This document shows positions 42,627-51,406 of a stretch of DNA of 64,000 nucleotides, one piece after another. Made by a program: the position numbers and the translations under genes. Numbering within the stretch: the first letter of the stretch is position 1; each line of letters begins with the position of its first letter. The DNA comes from Oscillospiraceae bacterium (GTDB lineage: Bacteria; Bacillota; Clostridia; Oscillospirales; Ruminococcaceae). The stretch is from assembly GCA_021203065.1 (NCBI GenBank), contig JAJQBX010000032.1:186001-250000 (forward strand), written 5' to 3'. The notes below the pieces were generated by a model. The model did not search any database. It saw only the letters and a program-made list of their open reading frames with translations, and was not told the DNA's origin.

Positions 42627-43400
42627 ATGATGCAATACAGTAAGGTTGAGATAAGCGGAGTCAACACACGTGATCTGATAGTCCTGAGTGAAGACAAGAA
42701 GATGGAACTATTAGTAAAAGTAAAACAGGGTGACAAAAAGGCGAGGGACGAACTGATTCAGGGAAACCTTCGCCTTGTTTTGAGCGTAATTCAGAAATTC
42801 ATGTCAAGAGGAACTCCTCCCGATGACCTGTTTCAGGTCGGAGTGGTCGGTCTTATCAAGGCTATTGACAACTTCAATATCGATCTCGACGTTAAGTTTT
42901 CGACTTATGCCGTGCCAATGATAACAGGAGAGCTGAGAAGATACCTAAGGGACGATAACGCCATCAGAGTTTCACGCTCAACAAGAGATTTAGCCTACCG
43001 AGCTATGCAGGCTAAAGAACGCCTGACTGCATCAAGTGACACCGAGCCTACTGCCCGTGATATTGCAAAAGAACTGGGTGTAAAAGAGTCGGAAGTGGTC
43101 TTTGCTCTTGAGTCAATAAGTGACCCAGTATCTATATATGAACCGGTATATTCGAGTACAGGCGATACGCTTTATGTCTTAGACCAGCTTGGCGACAATG
43201 CAAGTGATGAAGGCTGGATTGATGAACTGTTACTGAGAGATGCGATAAAAATGCTCTCTGACAGGGAGAAAAATATCCTGTATTTAAGATTCTATCAGGG
43301 CAAAACTCAGGTAGAGGTAGCAAACGAAATCGGAATCTCGCAAGCTCAGGTTTCAAGAGTCGAAAAAAGTGCACTATCAAGGATAAAATCCAAGGTATAG
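42627..43400 (+). CDS. sigG: RNA polymerase sigma factor SigG
   Basis: This is the late forespore sigma factor, 257 aa. The N-terminal SKVEISGVNTRDLIVLS is the SigG tag. Region 2 reads GNLRLVLSVIQKFMSRGTPPDDLFQVG and STYAVPMITGELRRYLRD. Region 4 has GISQAQVSRVEKSAL. ATG at 42627 with CGGAGTG 9 nt upstream. It follows sigE as in Bacillus, but a likely separate forespore promoter precedes it. Confidence 0.96.
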   Translation: MMQYSKVEISGVNTRDLIVLSEDKKMELLVKVKQGDKKARDELIQGNLRLVLSVIQKFMSRGTPPDDLFQVGVVGLIKAIDNFNIDLDVKFSTYAVPMITGELRRYLRDDNAIRVSRSTRDLAYRAMQAKERLTASSDTEPTARDIAKELGVKESEVVFALESISDPVSIYEPVYSSTGDTLYVLDQLGDNASDEGWIDELLLRDAIKMLSDREKNILYLRFYQGKTQVEVANEIGISQAQVSRVEKSALSRIKSKV

Positions 43401-43403
43401 CTC

Positions 43404-43432
43404 TTGACAAATTAAATTTCCCGTGTTAAGAT
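43404..43432 (+). promoter_or_regulatory. tyrS promoter
   Basis: TTGACA and TAAGAT are spaced 17 bp, 38 bp before the start. The short leader leaves no room for a T-box. Confidence 0.65.
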
Positions 43433-43470
43433 AACTTTTGACTACAAAGAGAAGAAACGAGGAAATTTAA

Positions 43471-44676
43471 ATGCAGATTTATGAAGAACTCAAGGCAAGA
43501 GGGCTTATAGCTCAGGTTACAGATGAGGAAGAGATAAGGGAGCTTATCAACAACGGCAAGGCTACATTCTATATCGGCTTCGACCCGACAGCTGATTCTT
43601 TGCATGTAGGACACTTCATGGCTCTTTGCCTTATGAAAAGGCTTCAGATGGCTGGAAATCGCCCGGTTGTACTTATCGGAGGTGGAACCGGCTATATCGG
43701 CGACCCGTCCGGAAGAACCGACATGAGGTCGATGATGACGGCTGAGACTATTCAGCATAACTGCGATTGCTTCAAGAAGCAGATGGAGCGGTTTATTGAA
43801 TTTGGCGACGATAAGGCTATCATGGTCAATAATGCTGACTGGCTTCTTAATCTCAACTATATTGAGCTTTTAAGAGAAGTCGGTGCATGCTTCTCTGTAA
43901 ATAATATGCTCAGAGCTGAATGCTATAAGCAGAGAATGGAAAAGGGACTTTCGTTCTTAGAGTTCAACTATATGATTATGCAGTCGTACGACTTCTATTA
44001 TCTCTATCAGCATTATGGATGCAACATGCAGTTCGGCGGCGATGATCAGTGGTCGAATATGCTCGGCGGAACTGAGCTTATAAGAAAGAAGCTTGGTAAG
44101 GATGCCTACGCCATGACTATTACGCTTCTTCTTAACTCTGAGGGCAAGAAGATGGGCAAGACCCAGAGTGGCGCAGTCTGGCTTGACCCGAACAAGACTT
44201 CTCCTTATGACTTCTTCCAGTATTGGAGAAACGTCGGTGATGCTGATGTTATGAAGTGCATAAGAATGCTTACATTCTTGCCGCTTGAAGAGATAGACAA
44301 GATGGATTCATGGGAGGGAAGCGAGCTCAACAAAGCCAAAGAAATTCTCGCTTATGAGCTCACTAAGCTTGTTCACGGTGAGGAAGAAGCAGACAAGGCT
44401 TTAGCTGCCGCAAGAGCAGTCTTTGGCGGCTCGGGTTCAAACGAGAATATGCCCACTTTTGAGTTTGAAACTGACTTTGTTGGACTTCTCGATGCCATGG
44501 TGGCGACAAAGCTTGCGCCGAGTAAAGGAGAGGCAAGAAGGCTTATCCAGCAAGGCGGAGTTACTCTCAATGATGAGAAAGTCACGGATGTTTCACTTGA
44601 CGTTGACCTTTATTCTGAAGTAATTCTTAAGAGAGGCAAGAAGCAGGTTGTAAAGCTTATAAAGAAGAAATCTTAA
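43471..44676 (+). CDS. tyrS: tyrosyl-tRNA synthetase
   Basis: This is a class I synthetase of 401 aa. The HIGH-type motif is HVGH (45-48), KMSKS corresponds to KMGKT (227-231), and [13 protein letters not shown] is the tyrosine-pocket signature. A C-terminal S4 RNA-binding domain (from about 340, [19 protein letters not shown]) binds the tRNA. Monocistronic, with its own promoter and terminator and no T-box. Confidence 0.97.
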   Translation: MQIYEELKARGLIAQVTDEEEIRELINNGKATFYIGFDPTADSLHVGHFMALCLMKRLQMAGNRPVVLIGGGTGYIGDPSGRTDMRSMMTAETIQHNCDCFKKQMERFIEFGDDKAIMVNNADWLLNLNYIELLREVGACFSVNNMLRAECYKQRMEKGLSFLEFNYMIMQSYDFYYLYQHYGCNMQFGGDDQWSNMLGGTELIRKKLGKDAYAMTITLLLNSEGKKMGKTQSGAVWLDPNKTSPYDFFQYWRNVGDADVMKCIRMLTFLPLEEIDKMDSWEGSELNKAKEILAYELTKLVHGEEEADKALAAARAVFGGSGSNENMPTFEFETDFVGLLDAMVATKLAPSKGEARRLIQQGGVTLNDEKVTDVSLDVDLYSEVILKRGKKQVVKLIKKKS

Positions 44677-44683
44677 ATAGCGA

Positions 44684-44716
44684 AAGCCGTCTCCTTAATC
44701 CGGAGGCGGCTTTTTC
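44684..44716 (+). terminator. tyrS terminator
   Basis: AAGCCGTCTCC and GGAGGCGGCTT pair, followed by T5. Confidence 0.85.
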
Positions 44717-44741
44717 GAAGTGTTATTCACAGCATGCGTAA

Positions 44742-44777
44742 AAAAGCATTAGACAAACCGGAAAGCTTGTCTAATGC
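44742..44777 (-). terminator. terminator of the helicase-loader operon
   Basis: GCATTAGACAA and TTGTCTAATGC pair perfectly. On the minus strand T6 follows, 34 bp past the DnaI-like stop. Confidence 0.8.
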
Positions 44778-44810
44778 TGTATGCACATTCGGTGAAAAAT
44801 GAGGAGCTTG

Positions 44811-45824
44811 TCAGTTGAAAATACCCTCACGCCTCTTGATCTGCCGTATATCCTCTCCGATAAACCGGAGTGTATGGTAGTTTCCGATAAGGCGGGAGAT
44901 GATTCTGTCGTCATATCTTTCGGATAATTCGTTGATAGATAGGTTTGAAGAAACAATAGTGGGCTTACCCATGTTGCAACGTGAATTTATGAGATTATAG
45001 ATTGTGGCAGAGTTGAATGACGATCTGAATTCACATCCGAGGTCATCAAGAATCAACAGCTCTGCATTCAGAAGAAGCTCAAGGGTGTCCCCCTCAGCTC
45101 TGCCGAAATGTTCATTTTCGATGTATCTTAGATAGTTCTGAATAGAATCAAAAGCAACATTCACACCCTTGCTTACGAGAGCGTTTGCTATGCAGGATGA
45201 CAGGAAAGTCTTCCCAAGTCCTGTTTTTCCGAGCATAAAGAGGCTTTGGGAATGCTCCGAAAAGCCGTTTGCATAGTCCACGCAGAAATCAAGAATTTCA
45301 GCCATTTTACTGCGGCAATTATAGGATGCCCCATTATACTGATAGGTTTCCGGGTAGAAGCTCAGATCAAATTCAGAAAAGCTGTGAAGCTTGATTCTGC
45401 ACTGCTCATTGAGCTTTGAGATAGTGAAAGAGGTCATTAGCTCCTCGGCGCATTTGCATCTGTTTCCAAGATGAATTCCTGTATCGCCACAGATGGGGCA
45501 GGTGTAGTTTACCGTAAGGTAATTTTCGGGGTAGCCAAAAGCTGTAAGGGAATTTTTAAGCTTTTCCTGATTCTCTAAGTTTTCGCTCTTGATTTTCTCA
45601 ACAGCTTCGGAAACGTTGAATAGAGGATTTCCGTTTTCATCCTTAGAGAAGACTACTTTTGCAAGCTTTGATGAAGTCTTTGAGATATTAAGAAATATCT
45701 CGTATATCTCCGGATTGAGCTCTTTGATGCTCTTTACGTGAGCGTCATAAGTGGTCAGAGCGTCCTGCCGCCTTGCTTCGAGCACGGAATATGCGGCGTT
45801 TACCGCTTCCTGAGTGTATTTCAT
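44811..45824 (-). CDS. DnaI/DnaC-like helicase loader ATPase
   Basis: This is a AAA+ protein of 337 aa that should load the replicative helicase. An N-terminal helical part contains a Cys motif (CPICGDTGIHLGNRCKC, residues 109-125) as in DnaI zinc fingers. The ATPase core has Walker A MLGKTGLGKTFLSSCI and Walker B LLILDDLGCE. SSNLSINELSERYDDRIISRLIGN is the sensor and arginine-finger region. It follows the DnaD/DnaB-like gene by 15 bp; the pair corresponds to dnaB-dnaI of Bacillus. Confidence 0.9.
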   Translation of the reverse strand: MKYTQEAVNAAYSVLEARRQDALTTYDAHVKSIKELNPEIYEIFLNISKTSSKLAKVVFSKDENGNPLFNVSEAVEKIKSENLENQEKLKNSLTAFGYPENYLTVNYTCPICGDTGIHLGNRCKCAEELMTSFTISKLNEQCRIKLHSFSEFDLSFYPETYQYNGASYNCRSKMAEILDFCVDYANGFSEHSQSLFMLGKTGLGKTFLSSCIANALVSKGVNVAFDSIQNYLRYIENEHFGRAEGDTLELLLNAELLILDDLGCEFRSSFNSATIYNLINSRCNMGKPTIVSSNLSINELSERYDDRIISRLIGNYHTLRFIGEDIRQIKRREGIFN

Positions 45825-45838
45825 AATGGTAACCTCCG

Positions 45839-46813
45839 CTATTTATTTGAGTGAGATTGTGAAAGAGTAAAGCTGTCAAACTCGTTTAAATCGAATGAGC
45901 TGTCGCTTGGTTTTCTTTCATTCTGGGAAACAGGCGGCTTCACCTTGTTTGCTTCGTCAGCTTCCAACGCCTCAAGGGTGAAGATTCTTTTCTCAGCCCA
46001 AGTCTGCAGAATTTTGTTTATGTATGGGAATGAGAGCTTATTCGTCCAGTTTACGCATCTTTCACGGGCTTCGCCTATCATCTCAACACTGAAGCCCATA
46101 TCCTGCCACGATGAAATGTATTGTGATTGCTTTGCGGCGGGCTTGGTTTCAAGAAACAATACACGTCTCACTTCATTTTCAAACGTGTGATATTCAGTTC
46201 TGCGCTTGATTTCTGCGTCAATCTCAAAGAACCCGGTAATGCCGTTCTGGAAAAGCTCTGTGGCAAAGCTTTCAATGGCTTTTGCGGAGGTTTTCCCGCA
46301 GTTCCGGCAATATTCGAGCATGAGTATTATCGACTGAGTATCAAATCCATAATAATCCCGTAGATTTATCAAAAGCTCCTGCTCTGCGTGCTTGAGAAGT
46401 CTTCCAATAGTTCTCTCAGCTTCCGAGAAAAGCTCTCTTATCGATTCGTCAGTATCTATCATGTCTGAAATGCTTTTCGGAGTGTAACTGAGTCTAACCT
46501 TTACATTGGATACAGAGACAGAAGAAACTTCTGGTGCTTTTGCTACGGGAATCACAGCTACATTTTCAGAGTCTATGACGCCCATCTCTTTCCAGAAGAC
46601 AACTGCGTCATCGAAAGAAGTTTCCTTGATCCCGAGCTTTTTACATACCTCACTCTTATCAATCTCGTCCGCTTCGTCACATAAAAGATACAACAGAAGC
46701 TTCAATGCGGATTCGTCAGCGAGTCGTATGTAGTCGTCGACAAGAGCACATGGTACGGAAAAGAATCTTTTCCATTTTGAGTTATTCAGTTTTAATGATA
46801 CCTTATCCGCCAT
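45839..46813 (-). CDS. DnaD/DnaB-like replication initiation protein
   Basis: This is a 324-aa protein with an N-terminal winged-helix-like part (about 20-95) and a DnaB_2/DnaD domain (about 135-205, RTIGRLLKHAEQELLINLRDYYGFDTQSIILMLEY). A second, DnaD-type segment lies at 250-290, with WTNKLSFPYINKILQTWAEK resembling the YxxxI-type signature of DnaD. It serves primosome assembly with the DnaI-like protein downstream. The ATG at 46813 (GGGGCG upstream) is preferred over frames that run into the promoter. Confidence 0.85.
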   Translation of the reverse strand: MADKVSLKLNNSKWKRFFSVPCALVDDYIRLADESALKLLLYLLCDEADEIDKSEVCKKLGIKETSFDDAVVFWKEMGVIDSENVAVIPVAKAPEVSSVSVSNVKVRLSYTPKSISDMIDTDESIRELFSEAERTIGRLLKHAEQELLINLRDYYGFDTQSIILMLEYCRNCGKTSAKAIESFATELFQNGITGFFEIDAEIKRRTEYHTFENEVRRVLFLETKPAAKQSQYISSWQDMGFSVEMIGEARERCVNWTNKLSFPYINKILQTWAEKRIFTLEALEADEANKVKPPVSQNERKPSDSSFDLNEFDSFTLSQSHSNK

Positions 46814-46850
46814 TTTTACGCCCCATTCGACTTTTGATTCTGATACAGAC

Positions 46851-46879
46851 ATTATAACACTCTTTTCAGACGAAATCAA
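46851..46879 (-). promoter_or_regulatory. promoter of the helicase-loader operon
   Basis: On the minus strand TTGATT and TATAAT are spaced 17 bp, 38 bp before the start. Confidence 0.65.
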
Positions 46880-47020
46880 CCTCACTGAGCGCATATTTTC
46901 TTGCGGGCAATTTTTTGTTATTCTATAGTCAGAATTATATCAGTAGCGACATTTCAATTTACATTCCTACAGGGATATGTTAAAATAGACATAAGTCAGT
47001 TGAAAGGACGAGTTTATATT

Positions 47021-48895
47021 ATGAAGATTTACAATCGATTTGTGGCTCTGCTCACGGCATTTGTTCTTACATTTACAATGCTTGCCGGATGCGCCAACAC
47101 AGCCAGTGACGATGCAGTTTCTGAACCGGAGGTGGTTACTTCTGATGCTGAGGTGATTGAGGAGATCACCGAAGCTACAACTACAGAAGAGGTAACGACT
47201 GCCGAAACAACAACTGCTGAAGTAACAACAACGACTGAGGCAACGACTACTCCTGAGACCACTGCTACAACGGCAACAGTTGCGACGTCAGAAGTGACTA
47301 CTACGGCGTATACGGTCGAAGAGATGAGTGCCGTAATGTATGCCAAATCATCAGTCAATGTCCGCTCCGGACCTTCCACCGATTACGACAAAATAGGTCA
47401 TCTTGACGAGGGTGAAGAGGTAACCGTCACCGGAGTGGCTTCTACAGGCTGGTATCGCATCAGCTATGACGGCGGAGAGGGCTATGTCAGCAATAATTAT
47501 CTCGTAAGCGAGAAGCCCTCATCCACTACAACTACTACAGCAACAACTACCACTGCGGCTACAACCTCTGCAACCACAGCGGCAACTACTGCCGCAACAA
47601 CTGCAGCTACGACGGCTTCGACAAGTGCATCCACATCTGGCGACGACATACGTGACGATGAGTTGTATACTCCTAACACCACAGGTACTACTGCATCTGA
47701 TCTTGTCACAGTTTCTGCGAAAACTGAGTACCAGACGATTATCGGATTCGGAGGCATGAACTATCCGTCATGGAACGCCGCCGGAGATCTTACAGCCTCT
47801 GAGCGTGAAACCGTTTTCGGTAATGACGAAGATGACTTGGGCTTCACAATTCTGAGAATACATATCGATGAAGTCAAGAGCAATTGGTCTAAAGAAGTAG
47901 CCACTGCTAAAGCGGCGTACGACAGCGGGGCACTTGTCATTGCGTCTGTCTGGAATGCGCCAAGCAGTATGACAGAAACCTATACAAATTCATCCGGCAG
48001 TGAGGCAAAAAGAGTCAAAGCTTCTTCGTATGCTGATTTTGCAGAGTATATCAACGATTTTGTTGAATATATGGAGGGCAAGGGCGTAGAAATTTATGCT
48101 GTGTCCTTCTCAAATGAACCGGATTTAGTTAATTCCGGGTGGCTTGAGTGGACGACTGACGAGATAATCGACTTCATCGTCAATTATTCCGATGCTATCG
48201 ATTGTAAGCTGATGACTCCGGAAACATTCCAATATAGCAAGACCATCTATGATGCGATCCTGAATAATTCTGCGGCACTGAGCAGAATTGACATCTTTGC
48301 AACGCATTTATATGGAACAGCATTGTCAAACTATAAATATTCGCTCTTTGAGAGCAAGGGAACCGGAAAAGAGCTCTGGATGACTGAAATTATTGAGCCA
48401 TCAGGCTCAAACGGAAACCAGTATGACGCCAACGACTGGGAGTATGCTATAGGCGTTGCTGAAAGTGTGCACAATTCGCTTGTCAAGGGAAATTTCCAAG
48501 CCTATCTTTGGTGGTACATCAAGAGATATTATGGACCTTTGGGAGAGGACGGCGAGATTACGAAGCGTGGCTACTGTATGGCACAGTATTCGAAGTTTGT
48601 GCGTCCGGGATATGTGAGAGTTGCGGCAACTGAGGAGCCCGCAGATGGAGTGAGCGTTTCTGCCTATAAGAGTGACGGAAAGCTGGTTATCGTCGTCATC
48701 AATAATTCAAGCAAGAAATACTCGCAAACATTCGCTCTTAATGGCTTGGACTTCAGTATAGGATATATTGAGGCGTACACGACAGATGAAAATGTAAGCC
48801 TCGAGAGAACAGGGAACATTGCTTACAGCGGCAAGACATTCACCTATGTTCTTGGGGCATACAGCGTTACAACGTTTGTTGTTTCTGAATATTGA
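47021..48895 (+). CDS. lipoprotein with SH3b domain and GH30 glucuronoxylanase-type catalytic domain
   Basis: This is a cell-surface enzyme of 624 aa. The signal helix ends in LAGC (lipidated Cys24). It is followed by a Thr/Glu linker, a bacterial SH3 domain (about 104-165, SVNVRSGPSTDYDKIG...GYVSNNYLV), a Thr/Ala-rich linker and a GH30 catalytic domain from about 225. SFSNEPD gives acid/base Glu366 and LWMTEII the nucleophile Glu456. YLWWYIKRYYGPLGEDGEITKRGY and FSKFVRPGYVR match GH30 subfamily 8, whose members cut 4-O-methylglucuronoxylan. Its tandem partner downstream lacks the SH3b. The ATG at 47021 follows GAAAGGACGAG. Confidence 0.88.
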   Translation: MKIYNRFVALLTAFVLTFTMLAGCANTASDDAVSEPEVVTSDAEVIEEITEATTTEEVTTAETTTAEVTTTTEATTTPETTATTATVATSEVTTTAYTVEEMSAVMYAKSSVNVRSGPSTDYDKIGHLDEGEEVTVTGVASTGWYRISYDGGEGYVSNNYLVSEKPSSTTTTTATTTTAATTSATTAATTAATTAATTASTSASTSGDDIRDDELYTPNTTGTTASDLVTVSAKTEYQTIIGFGGMNYPSWNAAGDLTASERETVFGNDEDDLGFTILRIHIDEVKSNWSKEVATAKAAYDSGALVIASVWNAPSSMTETYTNSSGSEAKRVKASSYADFAEYINDFVEYMEGKGVEIYAVSFSNEPDLVNSGWLEWTTDEIIDFIVNYSDAIDCKLMTPETFQYSKTIYDAILNNSAALSRIDIFATHLYGTALSNYKYSLFESKGTGKELWMTEIIEPSGSNGNQYDANDWEYAIGVAESVHNSLVKGNFQAYLWWYIKRYYGPLGEDGEITKRGYCMAQYSKFVRPGYVRVAATEEPADGVSVSAYKSDGKLVIVVINNSSKKYSQTFALNGLDFSIGYIEAYTTDENVSLERTGNIAYSGKTFTYVLGAYSVTTFVVSEY

Positions 48896-48913
48896 TTTGA
48901 TTGGAGGTTGACT

Positions 48914-50248
48914 ATGACACAGATTCTTAAGAAGACACTTTGCTTGGTTCTTGCAGTGTTGATGCTTTTACCTTTGGTTTCCTGTGCAGGTTCACAGCAG
49001 GAAGAGGAGGCTGTAAAGGTTCGTGATGACGAGCTATTTACACCCGATTATACCGACACTGTTGAATCGGGAACAATTGAGGTTACTGCAAGCACCGAGT
49101 ATCAGACAATAATTGGCTTTGGTGGCACAAGCTTTCCTGTCTGGATAGGTGACCTGACAGAAGAAGAACGCCAGACGGCTTTTGGCAATGGAGATGACGA
49201 GCTCGGATTCACCATCTTAAGGCTTCATATTGATCCTGACAGCGAAAATTGGGCGGACGATCTTGACACTGCCAAAGCGGCGCAGGATGCCGGTGCTATC
49301 ATTATAGCATCTCCATGGACCGCTCCTGACGATATGATGGAAACATATGAAAAGGCTGGCGAGGATAGTCCTCTGAGAATCAAGCACGATAAATATGCTG
49401 AGTATGCCGAGCACCTTAACGACTACGTCACCTACATGTCGGAAAACGGCATAGAAATCTACGCAATATCTTTCCAGAATGAGCCTGACCTCTCCAACTC
49501 CGGCTGGGTTTCGTGGACGACGGAAGAGATTATGGACTTTATCCTTAATTATTCCGATGTCATTGAGTGCAAGCTTATGACTCCAGAATCATATAATTAT
49601 CAGAAAGAGTACTATGACGAGATTCTTAATAATGAAGAAGCTCTTGAGAAGATAGACATCTTCGCAACTCATCTCTATGGTACGAAGGTATCAGATTTCA
49701 GCTATTCTTTGTTCGAAGAGTTGGGCGAGGGAAAGGAGCTCTGGGTTACAGAAATGATTTACCCGAATTCCACTTCCGTTGCCGATAAGTGGCCTGAAGC
49801 TCTGGAAACTGCTGAGCACATTTCTGATGCCATGACAGAGGGCAATTTCCAAGCATATGTCTGGTGGTATATAAGAAGATTCTATGGTCCTATTGACGAG
49901 GACGGAAACATAACCAAGCGTGGCTACTGCATGGCGCAGTTTTCAAAGTTCGTTCGTCCCGGTTATGTGAGAATTGATGCCACCGAAGAGCCTGCAGATG
50001 GCGTGAGCGTTTCCGCCTACAAGACCGACGACCAGATTGTCATAGTAGTAATCAATAACTCTGAGAACGATTATGAGCAGCAATTTAACCTGAGCGACCT
50101 TGATTTCGACATCGGTTATATTGAGGCATATACAACAAGCAAGACCGAAAGTCTTGCAAGAACCGGTAACATAGCATACAGTGAAAACACCTTTGGCTAC
50201 GTTCTTGACTCCTACAGCATCACCACTTTCGTAATATCAGAGAGCTAA
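48914..50248 (+). CDS. GH30 glucuronoxylanase-type lipoprotein
   Basis: This is a lipoprotein of 444 aa (lipobox VSC, Cys25) whose GH30 domain starts near residue 45. Acid/base Glu190 (SFQNEPD) and nucleophile Glu280 (LWVTEMI) are 90 residues apart, as in its upstream paralogue. YVWWYIRRFYGPIDEDGNITKRGY keeps both arginines around the position that binds glucuronic acid in subfamily 8. Both proteins end with the same beta-domain (SVSAYK...YSENTFGYVL...TTFV). GGAGG lies 6 nt before the ATG at 48914. It begins 18 bp after the first GH30 gene, so the two are a tandem duplication and likely an operon. Confidence 0.9.
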   Translation: MTQILKKTLCLVLAVLMLLPLVSCAGSQQEEEAVKVRDDELFTPDYTDTVESGTIEVTASTEYQTIIGFGGTSFPVWIGDLTEEERQTAFGNGDDELGFTILRLHIDPDSENWADDLDTAKAAQDAGAIIIASPWTAPDDMMETYEKAGEDSPLRIKHDKYAEYAEHLNDYVTYMSENGIEIYAISFQNEPDLSNSGWVSWTTEEIMDFILNYSDVIECKLMTPESYNYQKEYYDEILNNEEALEKIDIFATHLYGTKVSDFSYSLFEELGEGKELWVTEMIYPNSTSVADKWPEALETAEHISDAMTEGNFQAYVWWYIRRFYGPIDEDGNITKRGYCMAQFSKFVRPGYVRIDATEEPADGVSVSAYKTDDQIVIVVINNSENDYEQQFNLSDLDFDIGYIEAYTTSKTESLARTGNIAYSENTFGYVLDSYSITTFVISES

Positions 50249-50266
50249 ATTTTTCTTGAATAATGA

Positions 50267-50295
50267 TTGACCTTCCGCTCCAAATGTGCTATTAT
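50267..50295 (+). promoter_or_regulatory. galE promoter
   Basis: TTGACC and TATTAT are spaced 17 bp, 37 bp before the galE start. Confidence 0.55.
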
Positions 50296-50332
50296 ATAAG
50301 CATAATTACGAGTAGGGAGGTCTCTATTTTCT

Positions 50333-51361
50333 ATGTCGATTTTAGTTTCAGGAGGAGCCGGTTACATAGGCTCACACACGGTTTTAACACTTCTCGAAAA
50401 AGGTTATGACGTCGTTGTGTTTGACAATCTTGCAAATTCAAGCGAGGAGTCTTTGAGAAGAGTTGAAAAGATAACCGGTAAGTCGGTAAAATTCTATGAA
50501 GCGGATATGCTTGACCGCTCAGCTATGGATAAAATCTTGGATGAGAATCCGGACATCACTGCACTGATTCACTTTGCAGGTCTTAAGGCAGTGGGAGAGT
50601 CTGTTGAGAAGCCGCTTGAATACTATAAAAACAATATCGGAGGAACTCTTACTCTTCTCGAAAGCATGAAAGCTCACGGTGTCAAGAATATTATTTTCAG
50701 TTCTTCTGCGACTGTCTATGGCGTGCCCGAAAGTGTTCCGATAACCGAAGATTGCCCGAAGGGTGCATGTACCAACCCATACGGCTGGACAAAGAGCATG
50801 ATTGAGCAGATCCTTACCGATGTTCATACTGCGGATAACGAGTGGAATGTAGTTTTACTGAGATATTTCAACCCGATAGGCGCACATCCTTCTGGTTTGA
50901 TAGGCGAAGATCCTCAGGGAATTCCGAACAATCTCGTTCCGTATATAGCACAGGTGGCTGTCGGAAGAAGAGAGCATCTTAATGTCTGGGGAAATGATTA
51001 CAAGACCCATGACGGCACTGGTGTCCGTGACTATATCCATGTTTGCGATCTGGCTGATGGTCATGTAAGAGCTCTTGAGAAGATAGACGAGTCCAAGAAC
51101 GGCGGGGTCTATGTATACAACCTCGGAACGGGAATCGGATATTCAGTACTTGATGTAGTCAAGGCATATGAGAAAGCATGTGGCAAGGAGATCCCATATG
51201 TTATCGGTCCGAGACGTGCCGGAGACCTTGACGAAAACTACTCTGATCCTACTCTCGCTGAGAAGGAGCTTCACTGGAAAGCTATCTATGGCATCGACGA
51301 CATGTGCAGAGATTCTTGGAACTGGCAGAAGAATAACCCATATGGTTATAACGGAGGTTGA
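50333..51361 (+). CDS. galE: UDP-glucose 4-epimerase
   Basis: This is an extended short-chain dehydrogenase of 342 aa that interconverts UDP-glucose and UDP-galactose. The NAD motif is GGAGYIGSH (about 7-15). SSSATVYG and YGWTKSMIE (the YxxxK pair) form the active site. The C-terminal YNPYGYNGG is usual. AGGGAGG precedes the ATG. It separates the GH30 pair from a third GH30 gene, and it may serve sugar-nucleotide supply for the envelope or galactose use. Confidence 0.97.
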   Translation: MSILVSGGAGYIGSHTVLTLLEKGYDVVVFDNLANSSEESLRRVEKITGKSVKFYEADMLDRSAMDKILDENPDITALIHFAGLKAVGESVEKPLEYYKNNIGGTLTLLESMKAHGVKNIIFSSSATVYGVPESVPITEDCPKGACTNPYGWTKSMIEQILTDVHTADNEWNVVLLRYFNPIGAHPSGLIGEDPQGIPNNLVPYIAQVAVGRREHLNVWGNDYKTHDGTGVRDYIHVCDLADGHVRALEKIDESKNGGVYVYNLGTGIGYSVLDVVKAYEKACGKEIPYVIGPRRAGDLDENYSDPTLAEKELHWKAIYGIDDMCRDSWNWQKNNPYGYNGG

Positions 51362-51406
51362 TTAGCTTTTGTAATAATAAATACTTGGAACAAACAGGTG
51401 AACATT

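Noticed and set aside
43433..43470. T-box leader for tyrS
   Set aside because: The space between promoter and start is far too short for a T-box, and none is seen before ileS either.
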